Part shown: in pieces, positions 45,679 to 54,574 of the stretch
How the letters are laid out: every line of letters begins with the position of its first letter
How positions within the stretch are numbered: the first letter of the stretch is position 1
Source: Sphingorhabdus sp. YGSMI21
Lineage (GTDB): Bacteria; Pseudomonadota; Alphaproteobacteria; Sphingomonadales; Sphingomonadaceae
Direction: 5' to 3'
NCBI RefSeq assembly: GCF_002776575.1
Contig: NZ_CP022548.1
Location: 2,061,001-2,125,000, forward strand
Length of the DNA: 64,000 nucleotides
The notes under the pieces: model-generated
What the model saw: the letters and a program-made list of their open reading frames with translations, nothing else
Database searches by the model: none
Told to the model about the DNA's origin: nothing
Position numbers and translations under genes: made by a program

Positions 45679-47208
45679 ATGTTGAATAAGCAATTTCGTT
45701 CTGTCCTGTTTGCAGGTGCAGCAGCTGTCGCGGTAACAGCTTGCGGTGCCGACGACGTAGCGTCACCGGGCGAAGGCAATATCGTCGTGCTGCCCGCACC
45801 GGCTCCGACACCGACTCCGACCCCCACGCCGACACCGACTCCGGGAACGCCGGCGGCCGATTGCCCGACGGGCTTCACCAATGCCGGTGTTCTGGCGAAC
45901 AACCGGGTCTGCCAGATACCAAACAGCATCCAGACGGCCCTGACAGTCCCGCAACGTGACGGTACCATCTATTCGATGAGCGGTCGGGTAGAGGTCGGCA
46001 CCGACGTTGGCGGCGATGGCGCAGCGGCCGGCGGCGTGTCCAGCAGCCTCACCGTTGAGCCCGGGGTAGTGGTCTTTGCCCAGAGCGCGACGACCTTCCT
46101 GATCGTCAACCGCGGATCGACCTTTAACGCTCCGGGTACCGCAAGCGAACCGGTGATTTTTACCTCGCGCCAGAATATCGAAGGCACGACCACCGATGCT
46201 GACTCGAACCAGTGGGGCGGAATTCTGGTTCTCGGTCGCGCGCCGATCAGTAACTGCATCGGCGCTGTTGCCGGCGGCACTGCCGGATGTCAGCAACTGG
46301 CAGAGGGTGCAGGCCCGTCCGATTTCTACGGCGGAGACCAAGCGGCCGACAATAGCGGCACTATCAGTTACCTGCAGGTTCGTTATACCGGTCGGGCTGC
46401 ATCGGCCAACCAGGAACTTCAGGGCCTGACCTTGGGTGGCGTTGGTTCGGGTACCGATATCTCCTACGTCCAGATCCACAATAGCGGTGATGACGGTGTC
46501 GAAATCTTTGGTGGCACGGTCAATCTGGACCACCTGATTATCACCGGTGCGGACGATGACTCGCTAGACACCGATGTCGGCTACAAGGGGGCCATCCAGT
46601 TTGTTATCGGCGTTCAGAACACCACCGGTGGCGACACATTGTGGGAAGTTGACTCCGATGATGACAGCGGCTTCGATTTCACCCCGCGTCAGGATGTCAA
46701 GCTGGCCAATTTCACCTTCATCCAACGCAAGACAGGCGACAAGGTCATTCACCTTCGTGGCGGACCGGATGCAGCGATCCTTAACGGCATTCTGGTCGGA
46801 CCGGGAACCTGCCTGGATATCGATCAGGCCGAAACGGTTCAGGCAGCCAATGCCGCGCTTGACGAGCTCGGCCCCCCACGGATCCAGTCAGTGGTTGGCA
46901 GCTGTGCCACGGGCGACTTTGATGCGGATGCCGATACGTTTGAAGCCACTGCGGTGAATGCTGCGGGCAATGCGAATAACGACTTCAACTTCGTATCCAG
47001 CCTGATTTCCCTGTTCATCAATGGCTCGAACGAAACGGGAGTGACTCCGGTCGCGAATATCACGAGCTTCAGCCCGGACTTCTTGCAGGTAGATTATATC
47101 GGTGCCGTCCGCGACATCAACGATCTCTGGTACCAGAGCTGGTCTTGCAACGCGAGCTACGCCGATTTCGGTTCTCTCCAGACTTGCGCAGCTTCGCCAG
47201 TCTCCTGA
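45679..47208 (+). CDS. Surface lipoprotein with Pro-Thr linker, partner of TonB receptor
   Basis: 509 residues from the ATG at 45679 (the frame is open for 49 more codons upstream but those read as leader). A lipoprotein signal (FRSVLFAGAAAVAVTAC) with lipobox VTAC gives Cys22 as lipid anchor. A (Pro-Thr)n linker at about 40-54 spaces a large C-terminal domain of repeated beta strands ('SSSLTVEPGVVVFAQSATTFLIVNRG', 'GLTLGGVGSGTDISYVQIHNSGDDGVEIFGGTV', 'LIITGADDDSLDTDVGYKG'), which looks like a right-handed beta helix with Asp-rich loops, so calcium binding is possible. Such proteins are regularly found just before a TonB receptor; a substrate-capture role on the surface is inferred. Confidence 0.75.
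   Translation: MLNKQFRSVLFAGAAAVAVTACGADDVASPGEGNIVVLPAPAPTPTPTPTPTPTPGTPAADCPTGFTNAGVLANNRVCQIPNSIQTALTVPQRDGTIYSMSGRVEVGTDVGGDGAAAGGVSSSLTVEPGVVVFAQSATTFLIVNRGSTFNAPGTASEPVIFTSRQNIEGTTTDADSNQWGGILVLGRAPISNCIGAVAGGTAGCQQLAEGAGPSDFYGGDQAADNSGTISYLQVRYTGRAASANQELQGLTLGGVGSGTDISYVQIHNSGDDGVEIFGGTVNLDHLIITGADDDSLDTDVGYKGAIQFVIGVQNTTGGDTLWEVDSDDDSGFDFTPRQDVKLANFTFIQRKTGDKVIHLRGGPDAAILNGILVGPGTCLDIDQAETVQAANAALDELGPPRIQSVVGSCATGDFDADADTFEATAVNAAGNANNDFNFVSSLISLFINGSNETGVTPVANITSFSPDFLQVDYIGAVRDINDLWYQSWSCNASYADFGSLQTCAASPVS
45800..45843 (+). repeat. In-frame hexanucleotide-like repeat coding the Pro-Thr linker
   Basis: About seven imperfect CCGACn CC units (CCGACACCGACTCCGACCCC...) encode the alternating Pro-Thr linker of the lipoprotein. 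Because units are six bases, slippage would change linker length without changing frame. Confidence 0.7.
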
Positions 47209-47225
47209 TCGCTACAGCCAGTTCA

Positions 47226-47263
47226 GGAGGTGGCGGCCCGTGTCGCCACCTCCCTTTCTTTTT
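47226..47263 (+). terminator. Strong terminator between lipoprotein and receptor genes
   Basis: GGAGGTGGCG (47226-47235) pairs perfectly with CGCCACCTCC (47244-47253), an 8-base loop between, followed by CTTTCTTTTT. It lies 17 bp after the lipoprotein stop and 16 bp before the receptor ATG, so it separates their expression levels. Confidence 0.9.
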
Positions 47264-47279
47264 ATCCGAGGGATCATCA

Positions 47280-50006
47280 ATGTCGAAACCTGCCCCACTC
47301 GCGAGCATACTCCTTTTTTCCACAGCACTCAGCCCTCTGCCGGCTTTGGCGCAAGCGAGCCCGGCTGAAGTCGTTGAGCCTTCTGAAGCTGAACCAGCTG
47401 AAGAAACGCAATCCGGCGATGATGTCGACATTTCTGCTCCTGGCGGCGGCTTCAGTGGCGAGATTATCGTTCGCGGCCGCTATATCCCCAATTCCATACG
47501 CAATAATTCGAGCGTGATTTCCGTCCTTTCGACAGAAGATATTGCCCGATCGGGCGATGGCGATATTGCCGGTGCTCTGGAACGGGTCACCGGGCTTTCG
47601 GTTGATAGTGGCGGTTTTGTCTATGTTCGTGGTCTCGGCGACCGTTATTCGCAGGCTTTGCTGAACGGCACGCTTATCCCCTCGCCGGAGCCGCTAAAGC
47701 GGGTTGTACCGCTTGATATTTTTCCTGCCTCGGTGCTTGCCAGTGCCACGGTGCAGAAGAGCTATTCGGTAAATTATCCCGGTGAATTTGGCGGCGGTCT
47801 AATCAATCTGACGACGGCTGCCATTCCCGATGAAAGCTATTTCGAATTCGGAATGGGCATGGGCATGAATAGCGAAACAACCGGGAAGCTTGGCTATACC
47901 CATTTCGGCAGCGACAGTGACTGGACCGGTTTTGACGACGGTACCCGCGACGTGCCGGCCGGACTGGCTGCAGCATTTAACGCCGGGTCCCGGATCGAAC
48001 TGGGTCCTGATTTCACCCAGGAGCAATTGCAGGATTTTACCGCCAGCCTGGTTAACGCGCCGACCACATTGGTTCAGCGCAATAACGATATTCCGGTCAA
48101 CTGGAGCGCCGATATGAGCGCTGGTCTGGCCAAGGATATTGGCGCCAGCCGTCTTGGCGTGATCTTCAATGCCTCGTACAGCAACAAGTTCTTCACCCGC
48201 GATTCCATTGAACAGGGGGGCACCACCAGCATCATTGCCGATGACGGTCGCAACGTGCGTACCGATCACAATATCGTGGTTAGCGGACTTCTCGGCCTGG
48301 GTCTTGAGGTGGACGAGCATGTAATCCGCTGGACCAATCTCTACATTCGGGATTCTCTGAAACAGACAAGCCTCAAAGCCGCGGACAATATCAATACCGG
48401 CGAAATCGACCCCACCACGCCGGCGGATGAAATGCGTCAGCAGACCAACTGGATCGAACGTCAGTTGATAGACACAGTTCTGGTTGGCGAATTCAAATTC
48501 GGCGATATATCGCTTGATGTTCGCGGTGGTTACGCGAATTCGCAGCGCGAAGCTCCCTATGAGCGCTCCTTTACCTATTTCTATGACCCGGTTGCCGAGG
48601 ATTATGTAAATAACCTGCTGACCAACCCGCAGTCGGCCACCATCGCATTCAGCGATCTGAACGAAGATGTGTGGAATGGTGGTATAGACTTTGCCTATGC
48701 TCTGCCAACTTCGCGCAACATAACTTTGTCGACCGGCTACAGCTATGTGAACACCAGCCGGAACGCATCCCGACGCGACTTCCGTTACTTCCCGACCAGC
48801 AGCCTGCCGTTCGGGGTGAGCCAGGAGCGCCCAGATTATCTCATCTCCGACTTCAATGTCTACGGCGGCTACACAGAAGGCATTACAACCGACGGTATTT
48901 TCATTCAGGAAGACCAGACCAATGCAGGATCTCAGGCCTATGATGCAGAGCTGACTGTTCACGGCGCCTATGTCAAAGCGGATGTGGAACTGCTTGACTT
49001 CGTTCAGGCCGAATTGGGTGTCCGCTATGAAACGGCTGATCAGTCGATAACCGCGCTGGATATCTACAATGACGGCACGCTGGTGCAGACAGCGCCGCTC
49101 GAAAATGACTATTGGCTGCCTGCCGGCACGCTGACGTGGAATTTTGCGGAGGATATGCAATTCCGTGCAAGTGCTTCGAAAACCATCGCTCGTCCGCAAT
49201 TTCGCGAACTGGCCCGGCCGCAATATCTCGACCCGGACTCCGGCCGGGTATTCTCGGGCAACCCCTTTCTCGAAGATAGCGAACTGTTCAACGCCGAAGC
49301 CCGTCTAGAATATTATTTTGGCGATGGAGAACGTGTCCTGCTGGCCGGCTTCTACAAGAAGATCGACAATCCGATCGAACCCGTTGCATTCATTCCTGCC
49401 GGCAGTTCGGATTTCCAGACCACCTTTGCCAACGCTCCGGAAGCCCAGCTATATGGTGCGGAAATCGAGCTGCTGAAATATTTCCCTATGGATGGGCTGG
49501 GGAATTCAGATTTTTTTGCGGATAGAAGGTTCGTTGCGATTGCCAACTATACCTATACCGACTCCGAGCTGAAAGTGGGCGCCAATGATACGACCATCCT
49601 GGACGATACGCTGGGCGTGCGTTCGGCCGATCAGGTGTTCATTGACGGTTCGCCTTTGACTGGACAATCGAAACATCTGGCAAATTTTCAATTCGGTATC
49701 GAAAATACCGAACGGCTTTCTCAATATACGTTCCTGCTCAGCTATGCGAGTGACCGGGTCACGACGCGCGGCCCGATCACGGGCGGCCAGCCCGATCCGG
49801 ATCTGGTGCAGGACGCAAGCCTGAAGCTGGATTTTGTTGCGAGAGAAGCGGTCAGCATTGCCGGTCAGGAACTGGAAATTAAGTTTGAAGCCCGCAATCT
49901 GACCAACGAGAATTTCCGGGAAACCCAGTCGGGCAATGTTCTGATCATCAACCAGCAATATGATCTCGGCCGTAGTTTCTCCATCGGGGTCAAGGCGAAA
50001 TTCTGA
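47280..50006 (+). CDS. TonB-dependent outer-membrane receptor
   Basis: 908 residues from the ATG at 47280, which opens the signal peptide (SKPAPLASILLFSTALSPLPALAQ). The plug domain starts 'FSGEIIVRGRYIPNSIRNNSSVISVLSTEDIARSGDGDIAGALERVTGLSVDSGGFVYVRGLGDRYSQALLNG', followed by a 22-strand-type barrel ending in Phe ('FSIGVKAKF'), the outer-membrane insertion signature. An acidic N-terminal stretch (EVVEPSEAEPAEETQ) precedes the plug. No STN (sigma-signalling) domain. It should import a substrate presented by the preceding lipoprotein, using TonB-ExbB-ExbD. The substrate is unknown; the promoter features suggest phosphate-related material. Confidence 0.9.
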   Translation: MSKPAPLASILLFSTALSPLPALAQASPAEVVEPSEAEPAEETQSGDDVDISAPGGGFSGEIIVRGRYIPNSIRNNSSVISVLSTEDIARSGDGDIAGALERVTGLSVDSGGFVYVRGLGDRYSQALLNGTLIPSPEPLKRVVPLDIFPASVLASATVQKSYSVNYPGEFGGGLINLTTAAIPDESYFEFGMGMGMNSETTGKLGYTHFGSDSDWTGFDDGTRDVPAGLAAAFNAGSRIELGPDFTQEQLQDFTASLVNAPTTLVQRNNDIPVNWSADMSAGLAKDIGASRLGVIFNASYSNKFFTRDSIEQGGTTSIIADDGRNVRTDHNIVVSGLLGLGLEVDEHVIRWTNLYIRDSLKQTSLKAADNINTGEIDPTTPADEMRQQTNWIERQLIDTVLVGEFKFGDISLDVRGGYANSQREAPYERSFTYFYDPVAEDYVNNLLTNPQSATIAFSDLNEDVWNGGIDFAYALPTSRNITLSTGYSYVNTSRNASRRDFRYFPTSSLPFGVSQERPDYLISDFNVYGGYTEGITTDGIFIQEDQTNAGSQAYDAELTVHGAYVKADVELLDFVQAELGVRYETADQSITALDIYNDGTLVQTAPLENDYWLPAGTLTWNFAEDMQFRASASKTIARPQFRELARPQYLDPDSGRVFSGNPFLEDSELFNAEARLEYYFGDGERVLLAGFYKKIDNPIEPVAFIPAGSSDFQTTFANAPEAQLYGAEIELLKYFPMDGLGNSDFFADRRFVAIANYTYTDSELKVGANDTTILDDTLGVRSADQVFIDGSPLTGQSKHLANFQFGIENTERLSQYTFLLSYASDRVTTRGPITGGQPDPDLVQDASLKLDFVAREAVSIAGQELEIKFEARNLTNENFRETQSGNVLIINQQYDLGRSFSIGVKAKF

Positions 50007-50018
50007 ACCCCTGCGCGA

Positions 50019-50058
50019 GCGTAACCTATCTGTCACCTAAGTGTCGCGGAGGCGTCAC
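50019..50058. promoter_or_regulatory. PhoB-box-like repeats before gspE
   Basis: GCGTAAC-CTAT-CTGTCAC-CTAA-GTGTCGC-GGAG-GCGTCAC: four seven-base half-sites with four-base gaps, an exact 11-bp period. CTGTCAC/GTGTCGC is close to the canonical PhoB CTGTCAT repeat. It lies 132 bp before the gspE start and 12 bp after the receptor stop. Confidence 0.55.
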
Positions 50059-50190
50059 CATAGCGATCTAGCCAGTGTAATGGGCAAGACAGGACAGGGA
50101 CGTCGTGATAACCGGATTTCTGACAACAGACTGCAAGAATAGGGTCGGATCGGCCGGGCAGGCCGTCCGATCCAATGACGGGTTGCTGCC

Positions 50191-51747
50191 ATGAACATGC
50201 CCGCTCCGGTCGAAAAATCACCCGGCGGGAACATATCCCGGCCCATTTCTGACAGCGAAGCGCCGCTGCTCGACCTTCCCTACAGCTATGCCCGCGATCA
50301 GGGTGTTATAATCTGTTCGATGGAGGACGAGCGGGCAACGATAGCAATGCGCGAGGGTGCGGACCCGTCCGCCTTGTTGGAAGTGCGGCGCTATCTGGCT
50401 CTGCCCTTTGATGTGGAACTGGTCGATGGTCCGGCGTTCGAGAAGCTGCTCAGCGCCCATTATGCGATGGACGGATCGGCTGCCGCCATGGCGGGCGATA
50501 TGGCGCTGGCGGGCGGGGGGCTGGACGATATTGCGGGGGATATTCCGAGCGCCGAGGATTTGCTCGACAGCGCCGATGATGCGCCGACGATCCGGCTGAT
50601 TAACGGGATCATTGCCGAAGCGGCAAGGCAGGGCGCTTCTGATATCCATATAGAACCCTATGAGACGGGTCTGGTCGTGCGGATGCGGGTCGACGGCGTG
50701 CTGACCGAGAAACTGCGCATGCCGCCGCATGTCGCCGGCGTGATCGTTAACCGGATCAAGGTAATGGCACGGCTCGATATTGCCGAAAGAAGAATTCCGC
50801 AGGATGGCCGGATCAGCCTGACGCTGGGCGGGAAATTGCTCGACGTGCGCGTTTCGACCTTGCCCAACCGGGCGAGCGAGCGGGTGGTGATGCGGATTCT
50901 CGACAAGGAAAGCGCGGGTATCTCGCTCGACCTGCTGGGCATGTCGCCCAATACCCATGCGATCCTGACCGATGCGCTCAGCGAACCCAATGGTATCATA
51001 TTGGTCACCGGCCCCACCGGCTCGGGCAAGACCACAACGCTTTACGCCGGGCTCAAGCAGCTCAATGACGGCAGCCGCAATATCCTGACCGTCGAGGACC
51101 CGGTGGAATATGCGATCGAGGGGATCGGCCAGACGCAAGTCAATGCAAAGGTCGGGCTGACCTTTGCTGCAGGATTGAGGGCGATCCTGAGGCAGGACCC
51201 GGATGTCGTGATGATCGGGGAGATCAGAGATAGAGAGACGGCAGAGATTGCAGTGCAGGCGAGTCTTACCGGTCATCTCGTCCTCTCGACCGTTCACACC
51301 AACGATGCGGTTGGCGCGATCACCAGAATGCGCGACATGAAGGTGGAGCCGTTTCTGCTCGCCTCGACCCTGCGCGCGGTCATTGCCCAGCGTCTGGTTA
51401 GAAAACTCTGCGAACATTGCCGCACGCCGATCCAGGCGGACGGCTCGCTGGCTTCGCTGCTCGGTTTTGATAATGGCACGGTGGTCTATCGCGAGACCGG
51501 CTGCGACCATTGCAACCAGACCGGCTTTCAGGGCCGGATCGGCGTGTTCGAGGCGATCCGGATTGACGACACGCTGCGCAAGCTGATCAACGACGGTGGC
51601 GACGAGGCGCGCATTGCATCGCATGCATTTCTCAAACAGCCCAATCTCGGCTCCGCGGCCCGGGCGCTCGTCCGCGAAGGCCTAACCACTGCCGAAGAAG
51701 GAATCCGGATTTCCCGCCGCGAAAGCGAGACGATATTGATTGGATGA
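50191..51747 (+). CDS. gspE: Type II secretion ATPase GspE (isolated)
   Basis: 518 residues. An N1E-like N-terminal domain (about 25-125) leads into the GspE/PulE core: 'RLINGIIAEAARQGASDIHIEPYETG', Walker A GPTGSGKTTTL, the Asp box 'TVEDPVEY', Walker B/His box 'LRQDPDVVMIGEIRD' and 'LTGHLVLSTVHTNDA', then the zinc site CEHC...CDHC and the C-terminal 'GRIGVFEAI'. It powers the type II pseudopilus from the cytoplasm. No gspC-N genes lie beside it: the next gene is kynA-like. It follows the TonB receptor and carries its own PhoB-like box. Confidence 0.92.
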   Translation: MNMPAPVEKSPGGNISRPISDSEAPLLDLPYSYARDQGVIICSMEDERATIAMREGADPSALLEVRRYLALPFDVELVDGPAFEKLLSAHYAMDGSAAAMAGDMALAGGGLDDIAGDIPSAEDLLDSADDAPTIRLINGIIAEAARQGASDIHIEPYETGLVVRMRVDGVLTEKLRMPPHVAGVIVNRIKVMARLDIAERRIPQDGRISLTLGGKLLDVRVSTLPNRASERVVMRILDKESAGISLDLLGMSPNTHAILTDALSEPNGIILVTGPTGSGKTTTLYAGLKQLNDGSRNILTVEDPVEYAIEGIGQTQVNAKVGLTFAAGLRAILRQDPDVVMIGEIRDRETAEIAVQASLTGHLVLSTVHTNDAVGAITRMRDMKVEPFLLASTLRAVIAQRLVRKLCEHCRTPIQADGSLASLLGFDNGTVVYRETGCDHCNQTGFQGRIGVFEAIRIDDTLRKLINDGGDEARIASHAFLKQPNLGSAARALVREGLTTAEEGIRISRRESETILIG

Positions 51748-51812
51748 GATGATTTCATCGGATATCAGTCCGCTTCTCTTCCCATCAGGCGATAGCGGCG
51801 TTACACTTCCGC

Positions 51813-52610
51813 ATGACCGATATATCCACCATGACCTATGCGCGCTATCTGGCGCTGGACACATTGCTCGACGCGCAGCATCCCCGGTCCGATCTGGACG
51901 ACGAGATGCTGTTCATCATCATCCACCAGACCAAGGAACTGTGGCTCAAGCAGATCATCCGCGAGATGCGCTTCGCCAAGCAGCAAATCAGGACCGATGC
52001 GCTGGTGCCGGCTTATAAGGCGCTGGCGCGGGTCAGCCGGATCCAGGCTGTCATGACGCTGAGCTGGGACGTATTGTCGACCATGACGCCGAGCGATTAT
52101 ACGCGCTTCCGTCATGTTCTAGGACCCAGCTCGGGTTTCCAGTCCGACCAGTTCCGGACCGTCGAATATATGCTCGGCCTCAAGGACAAGGGCTTCCTGA
52201 AATATCAGGAGGATCGTCCGGAAGCGCAGTCGGCGATGCAGGCCGCGCTGGACCAGCCGAGCATCTGGGATGATGCGATCGCGGCGCTGGCGCGGGCCGG
52301 TTTCGATATTGATCCAGAGCTTCTGGACCGCGATTTTTCGCAATCCCATCAACCGTCCGAACAGGTCGAGGCAGCGTTTTTGGAAGTCTATCGCAAGCCC
52401 GAGCAATATTGGGAGCTTTATCAGCTGGCGGAAAAGCTGGTCGATCTGGATGATGCAATGGCGACCTGGCGCCACAAGCATGTGCTGACGGTCGAACGGA
52501 TCATCGGCGGCAAAATGGGAACCGGCGGCACGGCGGGCGTTTCCTATCTGCAGAGCACCGTGGCGAAGCGCGCCTTTCCCGAACTATGGTCACTGCGTAC
52601 CCAGTTATGA
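51813..52610 (+). CDS. kynA: Tryptophan 2,3-dioxygenase
   Basis: 265 residues. 'MTYARYLALDTLLDAQHPRSDLDDEMLFIIIHQTKELWLKQIIREMRFA', 'VLSTMTPSDYTRFRHVLGPSSGFQSDQFRTVEYMLG' and 'VDLDDAMATWRHKHVLTVERIIGGKMGTGGTAGVSYLQ' are the characteristic heme-pocket and substrate segments of bacterial TDO. It opens the kynurenine pathway, turning tryptophan into N-formylkynurenine. The next gene overlaps its stop by four bases (ATGA). No formamidase is adjacent. Confidence 0.95.
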   Translation: MTDISTMTYARYLALDTLLDAQHPRSDLDDEMLFIIIHQTKELWLKQIIREMRFAKQQIRTDALVPAYKALARVSRIQAVMTLSWDVLSTMTPSDYTRFRHVLGPSSGFQSDQFRTVEYMLGLKDKGFLKYQEDRPEAQSAMQAALDQPSIWDDAIAALARAGFDIDPELLDRDFSQSHQPSEQVEAAFLEVYRKPEQYWELYQLAEKLVDLDDAMATWRHKHVLTVERIIGGKMGTGGTAGVSYLQSTVAKRAFPELWSLRTQL

Positions 52611-53728
52611 GCTGGAAACATCTGTTCTCCCGTTCTCTGTCGGCCAATCCAAAGCGGCTGCATTTTGCCGCCCACAGCCACCATCTCTGGGCCAATGCCA
52701 GCCACGACGGCCATATGGCGGCCTGGCAGGATGCAGCGGCGCTGGCCGATCACAAATGGGACAAGATCATGGGGCCGGTCTGGACCGCAGCGCAGCAGCA
52801 TGTTGCGATTGAACTGAACCTGCCCGATCCTGCCACCCTGTGCTTCGCGCCGAACACGCATGATTTCATCGTGCGCCTGTTGTCGACCATCCCGAAGCGG
52901 CCGGTCCGGGTGCTCGCGACCGATGGCGAGTTTCACAGTTTTCGTCGGCAGATGACCCGCTGGGTGGAGGCAGGGGAGGTCGTCCTGCAAACCGCTTCGC
53001 CGGAAGGCTTGCTGGAGGCGGCTCGATCCGGTGGTTTCGACCTGATATTTGCCAGCCACGTGCTGTTCAATTCCGGCACCATCATCTCCGCGCTGGACGA
53101 GCTTGCGGCGCTGGCGCGTCCCGAGGGACCTTGGGTTGTGATCGATGGCTACCATGGCTTCATGGCGGTGGAGACCGACCTGTCGGACATCGCTGACCGG
53201 GTGTTTTATCTCTCGGGTGGGTACAAATATGCGATGGCCGGGGAAGGGGCCTGTTTCCTGCACGCACCGCCGGGCTATGCCAAACGGCCGGTCGTGACCG
53301 GCTGGTATGCCGCCTTCGACGATCTGGCCCTGCCACCCGAAGAGGTCGGTTATGCACCGGACGGGCGGCGCTTTCTGGGCAGCACGTTCGATCCGTCCGG
53401 CCTTTACCGTTTTAACGCGGTCCAGAATATGCTGACCGCAGAAGGGCTGACGACAGCGGTAATTTCCAGCCATGTCGGCGTATTGCAGGCGCAGTTTCTG
53501 GAAGATGGCCCGCTGGCAGATTTCGAACTGCTCAACCCGCTTGGCGACCGGCAGCACGCCCGTTTTCTCGCCTTTCGCGGTGACACAGCCTCCGCGCTCC
53601 ATGACCGGCTGGCCGCGCGCAATGTCGTGACCGATGTGCGCGGCGATGTCCTGCGGATCGGCTTTGGTCTTTATCATGACCACGACGATGTGGCCCGCTT
53701 GCTAAAAATAATAGGCGAGCCGGGCTGA
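52607..53728 (+). CDS. Kynureninase-like class V aminotransferase-fold enzyme
   Basis: 373 residues from the ATG at 52607 overlapping the TDO stop. PLP enzyme of fold type I: 'LHFAAHSHHLWANASHDGHMAAW' at the start and the Schiff-base lysine in 'YLSGGYKYAMAGEGACFLHAPPG', with 'VVIDGYHGFMAVETDLS' providing the Asp before it. Coupling to tryptophan dioxygenase suggests a kynureninase-type role (cleaving kynurenine to anthranilate and alanine), but the family also contains selenocysteine lyase-like and other class V enzymes, so the name is inferred from context as much as sequence. Confidence 0.75.
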   Translation: MSWKHLFSRSLSANPKRLHFAAHSHHLWANASHDGHMAAWQDAAALADHKWDKIMGPVWTAAQQHVAIELNLPDPATLCFAPNTHDFIVRLLSTIPKRPVRVLATDGEFHSFRRQMTRWVEAGEVVLQTASPEGLLEAARSGGFDLIFASHVLFNSGTIISALDELAALARPEGPWVVIDGYHGFMAVETDLSDIADRVFYLSGGYKYAMAGEGACFLHAPPGYAKRPVVTGWYAAFDDLALPPEEVGYAPDGRRFLGSTFDPSGLYRFNAVQNMLTAEGLTTAVISSHVGVLQAQFLEDGPLADFELLNPLGDRQHARFLAFRGDTASALHDRLAARNVVTDVRGDVLRIGFGLYHDHDDVARLLKIIGEPG

Positions 53729-53804
53729 GCGATTTGCCGCTACGGCCTGACAGCTCTGACCCGTCACTCAGCGGCTTTCGAGATTTTGGCCGCACATTTT
53801 TCCA

Positions 53805-53832
53805 TTGACCTGAGCAAATTCAGCCATAGGCT
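53805..53832 (+). promoter_or_regulatory. Candidate promoter of the crotonase gene
   Basis: TTGACC (53805-53810) and TAGGCT (53827-53832) are 16 bp apart, 38 bp before the crotonase ATG. The -10 is a moderate match. Confidence 0.4.
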
Positions 53833-53870
53833 TAACCGATCAATTAACTTCGCCTTGCAAAGGACAGAGC

Positions 53871-54557
53871 ATGAGTATTTCCGTCGATATCCAGAATGAT
53901 GTGGCCTTGATCACCTTGGACGATGGCAAGGCCAATGCCGTCAATTTCGACCTGATGATCGCGCTCAACGAAGCGCTGGACAAGGCCGAGGCGGACGCCA
54001 AGGCGATCGTGCTGGCAGGCCGTGAAGGCCGTTTTTCCGGCGGTTTTGATCTCGGCATGATGGGCAGCTTCACCCGCGAGGATTCCGTTCGTCTGCTCGA
54101 CCGTGCTTCGGAGCTGGTGCTGCGGCTCTATGGTGGACCGCTTCCTGTGGTTGGTGCTTGCACCGGCCATGCGATTGCCATGGGCGTGTTCCTCCTCATG
54201 TCCTGCGACACGCGGGTGGGAGCCGCCGGCGAATTCAAGCTGGGCGCGAATGAATCGATCACCGGAATGACGCTGCCGGTATTCGCGGTCGAGCTCGCGC
54301 GCGACCGGCTCAGCCCGCTCCACCAGACCCGGGCGATGATACAGGCTTTCATCTATGATCCGAAAGGTGCGGTCGAGGCGGGATATCTGGATATGCTGGT
54401 GGAACCGGACAAGGTGGTCGGACAGGCAACGGCCATTGCGGAGCAACTCGCCAAGCTGCCGGGCCATGCCTATGCCTATCAGAAATCGGCGATGCGCAAA
54501 CCGGCGCTGGACGCGATCCGCGCGAGCATTGGCAATCATCCGAATTTGCGGAACTAG
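53871..54557 (+). CDS. Crotonase/enoyl-CoA hydratase family protein
   Basis: 228 residues. 'DVALITLDDGKANAVNFDLMIALNEALDKAEADAKAIVLAGREGRFSGGFDLGMM' and 'PVVGACTGHAIAMGVFLLMSCDTRVG' give the oxyanion hole; the acidic catalytic pair seen in hydratases is not clearly present, so it may be an isomerase- or hydrolase-like member. It is the third crotonase in this window (with 24563 and 38928). It follows the kynureninase-like gene at 142 bp with its own promoter. Confidence 0.85.
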   Translation: MSISVDIQNDVALITLDDGKANAVNFDLMIALNEALDKAEADAKAIVLAGREGRFSGGFDLGMMGSFTREDSVRLLDRASELVLRLYGGPLPVVGACTGHAIAMGVFLLMSCDTRVGAAGEFKLGANESITGMTLPVFAVELARDRLSPLHQTRAMIQAFIYDPKGAVEAGYLDMLVEPDKVVGQATAIAEQLAKLPGHAYAYQKSAMRKPALDAIRASIGNHPNLRN

Positions 54558-54574
54558 GGTCTGGCCCTCAGTCT

